The position numbers were made by a program, and so were the translations under genes. The notes beneath the pieces are model-generated. The model did no database searches. It was not told the DNA's origin and worked only from the letters and a program-made list of their open reading frames with translations. A stretch of DNA of 38,534 nucleotides, taken from contig JAGRPN010000433.1 in NCBI GenBank assembly GCA_019449555.1, positions 1-38,534 on the forward strand, given 5' to 3'. The stretch is from Ramlibacter sp. (lineage in GTDB: Bacteria; Pseudomonadota; Gammaproteobacteria; Burkholderiales; Burkholderiaceae_C). This document shows, in pieces, positions 7,705-15,308 of the stretch (positions within the stretch are counted from its first letter, which is position 1; each line of letters opens with the position of its first letter).

Positions 7705-10662
7705 ATGCGCGCGCTGCAACGATTCAAAGAGCGGTTGGAATCCTCCTGGCCGGCCGCTTCGCTGCGCACCCACCTGACCGCCGTGATCCTGCTGGCGACC
7801 TTGCCGGTCGCGGCGCTGATGATCTTCCAGATCTTCGCGGATGTGCACAGCGAGCAGGCGCAGCTCGAGGACGACCTGGCCCGTTCCGCCGCCGCGCTGG
7901 CTCAGGCCGTGGAGCGCGAACTGGCTTCCTCGATCGATGCGCTGGCGGTGCTGTCGCAGGCCAACGCGCTGCGCGAAGGCGAGCTGCCGGCGTCCAGCGA
8001 GCTGGCGAACTGGCGGCCGCGCCGCGACTGGGACAGCATGTTCGTGCTCGGCCCCGACGGCATCCTCCTGTTCGACAGCGCGGGGCCCCCGGCGCAGCTT
8101 CCCGATGCAAACGCCTCCCTGCGCGAGCTTCACCGGCAGGTGGTGCGGCAATCGCGGCCCGTGGTGGACAGCCTTGCCGCAGCGCCCACCGGCCGCCGTG
8201 CGATCGGCGTGGCGCTGCCGGTCACAAACAACGGAGCAATCCGCTATGTGATCGGAGCGCGTATCGGCGAGGCCGCGTGGCATCAGCTGGTGGCCACCGC
8301 CAGCGTGCCCGCGGGTGCCCACGCCAGCCTGCTCGACGCGCAGGACCGCCTGATCGCCTATTCGCCCGGCGCTGCGCCGACCTCGACGACGGCCTTGCCG
8401 CCGCAAGCGGCCGCCGCCGCCCGCGATCATCCTGCCGGCGTGCAGCGGCTGACCGACGTCGGCGGCCGTGCTGCGTACGCGGCATGGAATGCGGTGCCGA
8501 TGGCGCGCTGGCAGGTGCGCGTCACCCTGCCCGCCGCGCCGATCGAGGCCGCGCACCGCCGCGCGATGATCGCGGCGCTGTCGACCGGTGGCGGCAGCCT
8601 GCTGCTCGGTTTGTTCCTGGCCGCCGCCGCGGCCCGGCGGGTCGCGCGGCCGCTGCACCAGCTGGCCACGCAAGGACCGGGCGGCTTGCCGGCACGCATC
8701 GCGGTGCACGAGGTCGCATTGCTGCGCGACGCGCTCCTGCGGGCGCGCGAGCGTGATGCGGCGGCGCGCGATTTGCTGCTGGCGAAGGCGCAGGAATTCG
8801 AAATCCTGTTCAACAGCAGCCCGATCGGGATGGCTTTCGCCCAGGACCCGGCCTGCCGCGTGATCTCGCACAACGCGGCGATGGACGCCCTGATCGGCGG
8901 GTCGCGCAAGGCCGGCAGCGTGCGTGTGCTGCACGAAGGCCGCGTGCTGGCCCCGGGGCAGCAGCCTTTGCAGCGCGCGGCCGCGCTCGGCGAAACCGTG
9001 GCGGGCATGGAGCTGGAAATCGCCATCGAGGGCCGTCCTTCGACCTTCGTCATCGCCAACGCGGTGCCGCTGCGCGATGCGGGCGGCCGGCCCCGCGGCG
9101 CGGTGAGCGCGCTGGTGGACATCACGCAACGCAAGCTGGTCGAGGCGCGACTGCTCGCCACCGACCAGCAGTTGCGCGAAAGCCAGCGGCTGATGGACCT
9201 GGCCCAGGAAGCCGGCCATGTGGGCTTCTTCCACTACCGTTTCGCGAACGACCGCCTGACGTGGACGCCGGGCCAATGCAAATTGTTCGGGATCGACCAA
9301 CTGCCCGCCGGCGGGCTGCAGCGCTGGTACGCCCTCATCGATCCGGCCGACCGCGAGCGGGTGGAGCGCGAGTTTTGGACCGTTTGCGCGCTGCGGCGGG
9401 AAAAGGAAACACTCGAGTATTGCGTGCCCCCGGCGCGCTGGCTGTCCAGCCGTATCCTGCTGCGCTACGACAGCGACGGCCGCGCATCGCAGATGATCGG
9501 CGTCACGGTGGACATGACGGACCAGAAGCAGTCCGAGCGCGCGCGCGCCCAACTCACGGAACGCGCCCTGGCGGCACGCCGCGAAGCCGAGGCGGCCAGC
9601 CGGGCCAAGGACGAATTCCTCACCATGCTCAGCCACGAGCTGCGCAATCCGCTAGGCGCCATCTCCGCGGCCGCCGACGTGCTCGACACCGCCAACGCCG
9701 ACAGCGCGACGGCCGGCGAAGCGCGCGCGATCATCGGGCGCCAGACCCGCAACCTGGCGCACATGATGAACGACCTGCTCGACGTCGGCCGCGTCATCGC
9801 CGGCAAGATCCTGCTCGCGCGGCAGCCCGTCAATGTGGCTGCGGTGGTGCAGCGGGTGCGCGAGACGCTGGCGCTCACGGGCGAGGCCAAGGAGCATTCG
9901 GTTCGGCTCGAGCTGCAGGATGCCTGGGTCGACGGCGACGCCGTGCGAATCGAGCAGGTGGTCACGAACCTGCTGACCAACGCCGTGAAATACACGCCTC
10001 GCGATGGCGCGATCCAGGTCGATGTGCATCAGGAAGGCGATAGCGCCGTGCTTGTGGTGCAGGACGCCGGCATCGGCATCCCGCCCGCCCTGCTGCCGCG
10101 CATCTTCGACTTGTTCGTGCAAGGCGAGCGGCCGTTGCACCGCCCGGCCGGTGGACTGGGCATCGGGCTGACGCTGGTGCGCAGGCTCGTCGAGTTGCAC
10201 GGCGGCAGCGTCGGCGCGGAAAGCTCCAGCCACGGCAGCCGCTTCACCGTCCGGCTGCCGGCGATCGCGCCAGCGCCACTGCACGATGCCGAGGCGCTGC
10301 CCCCGTCGCGGCGCCGCCAGGTGCTCGTGGTGGAGGACAACGACGACCTGCTGTCGGCGCTGCGCTCCAAGCTCGAACTGGACGGGCACACCGTCAGCAC
10401 GGCGGCCGATGGGGTGGAAGGCCTGACGCGCCTGCTCCATCTCAAGCCGGAGGTTTCGATCGTGGACATCGGGCTGCCGGGCCTGACGGGTTTCGACCTC
10501 GCCCGTCATGCCCGCGCGGCAGGTTACGCGGGCCGGCTGATCGCACTGTCGGGCTACGGCGCGGAACGGGATGCCCAGGCGGCAATGGTGGCGGGGTTCG
10601 ACGCGTACCTCGTCAAGCCGGTGGATCGCCACCAGTTGCGTGCGAGCCTGAGCGGTGATTGA
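7705..10662 (+). CDS. Hybrid sensor histidine kinase (membrane sensor - PAS - PAS - HisKA - HATPase - REC)
   Basis: A 985-residue inner-membrane hybrid kinase. Transmembrane helices lie at about residues 24-44 and 287-310 and enclose a ~240-residue periplasmic sensor region of double-Cache type. Two PAS-like domains follow (about 365-475 and 495-610), the first with FNSSPIGMAFAQD. Next come HisKA with phospho-accepting H644 in MLSHELRNPLGAIS, HATPase_c with NLLTNAVKYTPRDGA near 754, and a C-terminal receiver with phospho-acceptor D921 in IVDIGLPG. The attached receiver suggests a multistep relay or self-regulation. The ATG at 7705 is preferred because upstream codons are not conserved-looking. 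The sigma54 activator gene starts 97 bp downstream and is the likely partner. Confidence 0.9.
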   Translation: MRALQRFKERLESSWPAASLRTHLTAVILLATLPVAALMIFQIFADVHSEQAQLEDDLARSAAALAQAVERELASSIDALAVLSQANALREGELPASSELANWRPRRDWDSMFVLGPDGILLFDSAGPPAQLPDANASLRELHRQVVRQSRPVVDSLAAAPTGRRAIGVALPVTNNGAIRYVIGARIGEAAWHQLVATASVPAGAHASLLDAQDRLIAYSPGAAPTSTTALPPQAAAAARDHPAGVQRLTDVGGRAAYAAWNAVPMARWQVRVTLPAAPIEAAHRRAMIAALSTGGGSLLLGLFLAAAAARRVARPLHQLATQGPGGLPARIAVHEVALLRDALLRARERDAAARDLLLAKAQEFEILFNSSPIGMAFAQDPACRVISHNAAMDALIGGSRKAGSVRVLHEGRVLAPGQQPLQRAAALGETVAGMELEIAIEGRPSTFVIANAVPLRDAGGRPRGAVSALVDITQRKLVEARLLATDQQLRESQRLMDLAQEAGHVGFFHYRFANDRLTWTPGQCKLFGIDQLPAGGLQRWYALIDPADRERVEREFWTVCALRREKETLEYCVPPARWLSSRILLRYDSDGRASQMIGVTVDMTDQKQSERARAQLTERALAARREAEAASRAKDEFLTMLSHELRNPLGAISAAADVLDTANADSATAGEARAIIGRQTRNLAHMMNDLLDVGRVIAGKILLARQPVNVAAVVQRVRETLALTGEAKEHSVRLELQDAWVDGDAVRIEQVVTNLLTNAVKYTPRDGAIQVDVHQEGDSAVLVVQDAGIGIPPALLPRIFDLFVQGERPLHRPAGGLGIGLTLVRRLVELHGGSVGAESSSHGSRFTVRLPAIAPAPLHDAEALPPSRRRQVLVVEDNDDLLSALRSKLELDGHTVSTAADGVEGLTRLLHLKPEVSIVDIGLPGLTGFDLARHARAAGYAGRLIALSGYGAERDAQAAMVAGFDAYLVKPVDRHQLRASLSGD

Positions 10663-10759
10663 AGAGTTCTCACCTTGTGTTACAGCACATCCGTCCGGCA
10701 CGGCTGAATAATGAACCGGGCCCTGCGAGGGGACCCTTGCAAGAGGAAAGCAAAGAACA

Positions 10760-12106
<1,347 letters not shown>

Positions 12107-12185
12107 CGCAGCCCGGCTTGCGGCAAGATTTACCGCCGAGCGGCCGCGGAGGCCCGTAAGTGGGCCAAAACAGGGGAAAACGCAC

Positions 12186-12201
12186 GGGCACGAAGCTTGC
12201 A
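12186..12201 (+). promoter_or_regulatory. Sigma54 (-24/-12) promoter candidate for the KGG gene
   Basis: GGGCACG-AAGC-TTGCA matches the sigma54 consensus TGGCACG-N4-TTGCW at every position but the first. The invariant GG (12187-12188) and GC (12199-12200) are ten bases apart, as required. The predicted start site, about 12 bases downstream, leaves a leader of ~30 nt before the ATG at 12241. An inverted repeat GGCCC/GGGCC (12151-12155/12162-12166) upstream could be an activator site or the terminator of the preceding gene. Confidence 0.65.
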
Positions 12202-12240
12202 CAGACCGGACTCTTTCAACCCACGTTCGAAAGGATCCAC

Positions 12241-12498
12241 ATGGCTTTAGAAAACACCTCGGCGCAGAGCAACACCAGCGGGCCGACGACGCCGCGCCGC
12301 AGCCTGCGAGGCTTCGCCGCGATGGACCCGCAGCGCCAGCGCGAAATCGCGAGCCTGGGCGGCCGGGCGGCCCACCAGAGCGGCCACGCCCACGAATTCA
12401 GCAGCGAGGAAGCACGCGCCGCGGGCCGCAAGCGCCACGCCCGCAGCGACAGCGTCGGCACCGGCCCCGCGGCCAGCGCCGGCTCGGAAGCCCGCTGA
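12241..12498 (+). CDS. KGG-repeat stress-induced protein (YciG/Con-10-like)
   Basis: A small hydrophilic protein of 85 residues with the stress-induced KGG repeat. The first repeat, RGFAAMDPQRQREIASLGG, is at about residues 23-41 and the second, FSSEEARAAGRKRH, at about 53-66. Such proteins (E. coli YciG, fungal Con-10) accumulate in stationary phase or under stress; their molecular action is poorly known. The ATG at 12241 has a good ribosome-binding site (AAAGGAT, a few bases upstream). The sigma54 promoter at 12186-12201 and the adjacent sigma54 activator suggest two-component control. Confidence 0.85.
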   Translation: MALENTSAQSNTSGPTTPRRSLRGFAAMDPQRQREIASLGGRAAHQSGHAHEFSSEEARAAGRKRHARSDSVGTGPAASAGSEAR

Positions 12499-12539
12499 CC
12501 TCTCCCTCTCTGTTCGCGGCCGTGCAACGCGGCCGATCC

Positions 12540-12564
12540 GGCCCGCTGTAGGAAACGGCGGGCC
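12540..12564 (+). terminator. GC hairpin after the KGG gene, possible weak terminator
   Basis: GGCCCGC (12540-12546) pairs with GCGGGCC (12558-12564) around an 11-nt loop, followed by a C-run and TT rather than a real T-tract. A second stem, GTCCTG/CAGGAC (12573-12578/12586-12591), follows. Termination is only a suggestion. The loop contains TGTAGGAAACG, also found at 7110-7120 on the other strand. Confidence 0.35.
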
Positions 12565-12643
12565 CCCCTTGGGTCCTGGGACTGACAGGACGAGCGCGCC
12601 GGCTCACCTAGGATGACTCGAGTCTTCCGCAAGGAGCCGCTTC

Positions 12644-12691
12644 ATGAAAACTTCCCAAGCCGCACGACGCCGTGCGAGGGGGCCGCGATGA
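12644..12691 (+). CDS. 15-residue leader peptide ORF coupled to the next gene
   Basis: An ATG with a strong Shine-Dalgarno (AAGGAG at 12631-12636, seven bases upstream) opens a 15-codon frame, MKTSQAARRRARGPR, that is rich in arginine. Its TGA overlaps the ATG of the following small gene (ATGA at 12688-12691). It may be a leader whose translation controls the downstream gene by coupling, or simply a decoy start. It is too short for any homology claim. Confidence 0.4.
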   Translation: MKTSQAARRRARGPR

Positions 12692-12990
12692 ATGCCGACG
12701 CCCTCGCCCTCAGCCGCGCCTGCGCCGCGCTCTGGATGGCCACGCTGTCGCTGATGACCGCGTTCATGCAGACGGGCGCACCGGCGCACCGCTATCTCAT
12801 CGCACGCAAGATCGCCAGGAACCTGGGCACGCTGCGCGAACAGGATTGCTTCACGGCGGAATGCCGGATGATCTTCTCCAACCTGTCCCAGCGCTGGAGC
12901 GCCAAGGCCGATCAGTTGGCGCCGCGCGACGAGCGCTCGCGCGGCGGCGGCACGGGCCTGTTGCAGCCCGCGATGTTCAAGTCGAATTAG
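12688..12990 (+). CDS. Small hypothetical protein
   Basis: A 100-residue protein not recognised as a named family. It is mostly helical in appearance, with a hydrophobic stretch (LWMATLSLMTAFMQTGAP, about residues 15-32), a basic segment (RYLIARKIARNLGTLREQ) and two cysteines (DCFTAEC). The last 25 residues are polar and glycine-rich. The start at 12688 is chosen because of the ATGA coupling with the leader and the purine-rich GAGGGGG upstream. An in-frame start at 12613 would add 25 unlikely residues. It could be a small stress or phasin-like protein, but there is no firm evidence. Confidence 0.6.
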   Translation: MNADALALSRACAALWMATLSLMTAFMQTGAPAHRYLIARKIARNLGTLREQDCFTAECRMIFSNLSQRWSAKADQLAPRDERSRGGGTGLLQPAMFKSN

Positions 12991-13007
12991 AGTGGCGCGC
13001 CGCGGCG

Positions 13008-13208
13008 TCAGTCGCAATTGCCCTGGTCGACTTCGCCTTGGTCGGCGGCGGTTTCGTCCTCGCCGTCCGGTTGCGGCGGCGTGGTTTCGTTGAGCTGGGC
13101 CGGTTCCAGCTCGAACCTGTCGTTCAGGTGCGGAATCACGCTGGCCGCGCCATGCCCCGTGCGTGGGGCAGGCAGGTGATCTTTGGGCATCGGCAGTGGA
13201 TTTGGCAT
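13008..13208 (-). CDS. Small hypothetical protein with acidic tail
   Basis: A possible 66-residue product starting MPNPLPMPKDHLPAPRTGHG and ending in a glutamate/aspartate-rich tail (about residues 40-66). It is proline-rich and probably disordered. It is in the same direction as, and 72 bp downstream of, the VanZ gene, and converges with the hypothetical gene at 12688. The ribosome-binding site is weak, and a TTG at 13253 would add 15 residues. I recognise no family; it may be a chance frame. Confidence 0.4.
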   Translation of the reverse strand: MPNPLPMPKDHLPAPRTGHGAASVIPHLNDRFELEPAQLNETTPPQPDGEDETAADQGEVDQGNCD

Positions 13209-13280
13209 TTGCCGCCGAGCGTAGTCGGAGCACGCCCCGCCGTTTAGCAGCAAACTTCTCGCGGAGGTGTAGGTTGATTC

Positions 13281-13649
13281 CTACTCGGCGGATTCGGCGG
13301 GCCGTCGGGCACGCGCCGTCATGCGCGCCAACTGCCAGCCGAGGGCGAGACCGACGGCGTCGGCGAGCCAGTCGCCCCATTCCGCGCTGCGGTACGGGGT
13401 GAGGCCCTGGAGCAATTCGATCAGCCCGCCGTAAACCAACAGTCCGGTCAGCATCACCGCGACGCGAGTGCGATACGACCAGATCGCCAGCACGGCAAGC
13501 ACCGCGAATGCCAATGCATGATTGAGCTTGTCCCACGGCGTCGAGGGCATGTAGCGGCTGGGCGGGATGAGCGCCAGCACGAGCACAACGACCGCGCACG
13601 ACCAGAAGGCCCACCGCAGCGCGGCTATCGAAGTCAAACGTCCGAACAT
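13281..13649 (-). CDS. VanZ-like membrane protein
   Basis: A 122-residue inner-membrane protein with four hydrophobic helices in the short VanZ-like arrangement. Family signatures are WDKLNHALAFAVLA (about residues 39-52), the glutamate/glutamine segment GGLIELLQGLTPYRSAEWGD and DAVGLALGW near the end. VanZ was first named for low-level teicoplanin resistance, but most short homologues have unknown function. It lies 46 bp downstream of soeC on the same strand and could be read through from the soe operon; a functional link to sulfite oxidation is not indicated. Confidence 0.8.
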   Translation of the reverse strand: MFGRLTSIAALRWAFWSCAVVVLVLALIPPSRYMPSTPWDKLNHALAFAVLAVLAIWSYRTRVAVMLTGLLVYGGLIELLQGLTPYRSAEWGDWLADAVGLALGWQLARMTARARRPAESAE

Positions 13650-13695
13650 GCGATGAACTATCTCACATCGCGGCGCGCTCGCTGCGTCAGCAAGG

Positions 13696-14634
13696 TCACG
13701 AAACGCGCTGGTAATAGAGGTTCTGCGGGTGGCGCGCCTGCGCGAAGAAGACCCAGCGTTCGGCCAGGAGCCCCGCCGCCTGCACGAGCAGCGCCATCAC
13801 CCAGGGCATCGGCGAGGCAGTGCCCCAGCCCCACGCGAGCAGCGCCAGCGGCAGCGCGAAGCCGAACAGCACCGCCATCCATGTGACGCGCCGCAACGCC
13901 TGCGCGCCGAGCCGGTGAAAGAATTCGCGCGTGTTGAAGCTGCCCGCCGACATGCCCATGGACATCTGCACCAGCCGCCGCGCATGGATGCCGGTGGCCG
14001 ACTGCAATGTGGAGCGGGGCTTGAGCGCGGCGTTGCGCCGCAAGCTCGCCACGCGCGCCGCGCCTGCGGCCAGCGTGACGACGATCGCCGCCGGGCCCAC
14101 CACGGCGAGCAGGCGCGCTTCGCCGGCTACGGCGGCAAGCCCGGCCGCGAGCACCATGCCGGACGAAAGGCCGATCAGTGTGTAATTGACGGGCGTGAGC
14201 GGGTGCGCCCACTCCTGGATGAACCGGATGCCGGCGTAGATCATGCCGGTGCACACCCACAGCACGATCGCCAGCACGATCGCCGCCAGCGGGAACAGCA
14301 CGGCAACCGCCACGCCGCCGCGGCCCGCCACAAGGGCCAGCCACCACAGCGCGAGCACGCCGATCAGCGCGGGCAGCACGATCACCTCGCGCGAGAGCCA
14401 CGAGGTGCGCCACATGGCCGCCGCCCGCCACGCCCGCAGCGGCCGCGCGAGATGGAAGAACGACGCGGCCAGGCCGATCACCAGCAGCGCAATGGCCAGC
14501 CCCAGCCCGCGCGCGAGCAAGACATTGGAGGACGACAGCGCACCGCCCAGCACCGCCACGGACAGGCACACGGCCAGCCCCTGCCCGAAGCCGGCGAGCA
14601 CGGTGAAGAACACGACGGACCAGGCTGGATTCAT
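13696..14634 (-). CDS. soeC: SoeC: DmsC-family membrane anchor of sulfite dehydrogenase
   Basis: A 312-residue integral membrane protein with about eight helices, of the DMSO reductase anchor (DmsC) family. It would anchor SoeAB to the cytoplasmic side of the inner membrane and pass electrons from sulfite oxidation to quinone. The N-terminal PAWSVVFFTVLAGFGQG and the segment SFFHLARPLRAWRA (about residues 62-75) are typical of the family. Its ATG overlaps the soeB stop (ATGA at 14634-14631), so expression is coupled. DmsC proteins also serve DMSO, polysulfide or tetrathionate reductases; the Soe call rests on the SoeA sequence type and the sulfur-oxidation context. Confidence 0.85.
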   Translation of the reverse strand: MNPAWSVVFFTVLAGFGQGLAVCLSVAVLGGALSSSNVLLARGLGLAIALLVIGLAASFFHLARPLRAWRAAAMWRTSWLSREVIVLPALIGVLALWWLALVAGRGGVAVAVLFPLAAIVLAIVLWVCTGMIYAGIRFIQEWAHPLTPVNYTLIGLSSGMVLAAGLAAVAGEARLLAVVGPAAIVVTLAAGAARVASLRRNAALKPRSTLQSATGIHARRLVQMSMGMSAGSFNTREFFHRLGAQALRRVTWMAVLFGFALPLALLAWGWGTASPMPWVMALLVQAAGLLAERWVFFAQARHPQNLYYQRVS

Positions 14635-15308
14635 GGCGACGGGTCCGCGGGCTGCGCCGCCGGCGAGCGCCGCGGCAGGTAACGATTGGCGGGCCGCGTT
14701 TCCCATTCAGGCATCAGCGCGTACCCGCCCCGCTGCGCGATCGCCTGTGACACCTGCGAGTGCGGATCGTTGACGTCGCCGAACAGGCGCGCGCCAGTGG
14801 GGCACGCCTTCACGCACGCGGGCAGTCGATCGGCCGGCGGCAGCGCCGGGTCATGGATACGGTCCACGCACAGCGTGCACTTGGTCATCACGCGGCGTTC
14901 TTCGTCGAACTCGCGCGCGCCGTACGGGCAGGCCCACGAGCAGTACTTGCAACCGATGCACTTGTCGTAGTCCACCAGCACGATGCCGTCCTGCTTGCGC
15001 TTGTAGCTGGCACCGGTGGGGCAGACGGGCACGCATGGCGGGTCCTGGCAGTGCAGGCAGCTCTTGGGGAAGTGGACCGTGTCGGTCGCGGGGAAGGTGC
15101 CCGCCTCGTAGGTCTGCACGCGATTGAAGAAGGTGCCCGTCGGCCCCGCCCCATAAGCGGACTCATCGGCGAGCGGCCCCGCCGCGCCGGAGGTGTTCCA
15201 CTGCTTGCACGACGTCACGCAGGCCTGGCAGCCGACGCACACGTCCAGGTCGATCACCAGCGCGAGCTGGCGCGCCAGCGTCGGCCCGGAAGGTTCGGAT
15301 CCCTTCAT
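14631..15308 (-). CDS. soeB: SoeB: four-cluster iron-sulfur subunit of sulfite dehydrogenase
   Basis: A 225-residue cytoplasmic ferredoxin-like subunit with four cysteine groups, as expected for four [4Fe-4S] clusters: CVGCQACVTSC (24-34), CLHCQDPPCVPVCP, CIGCKYCSWACP and CTLC with a later CVKACP. It should carry electrons from the molybdenum site of SoeA to SoeC. There is no Tat signal, in line with a cytoplasmic enzyme. Its ATG overlaps the soeA stop (ATGA at 15308-15305) and its stop overlaps soeC, so the three subunits are tightly coupled. Confidence 0.9.
   Translation of the reverse strand: MKGSEPSGPTLARQLALVIDLDVCVGCQACVTSCKQWNTSGAAGPLADESAYGAGPTGTFFNRVQTYEAGTFPATDTVHFPKSCLHCQDPPCVPVCPTGASYKRKQDGIVLVDYDKCIGCKYCSWACPYGAREFDEERRVMTKCTLCVDRIHDPALPPADRLPACVKACPTGARLFGDVNDPHSQVSQAIAQRGGYALMPEWETRPANRYLPRRSPAAQPADPSP

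Noticed and set aside
7207-9636. Very long open frame (about 800 codons) antisense to the hybrid kinase
   Set aside because: It is a shadow of the kinase produced by high GC and strong third-position bias: the translation is rich in R, G, H and Q and has no recognisable domain, while the sense protein shows complete motifs.
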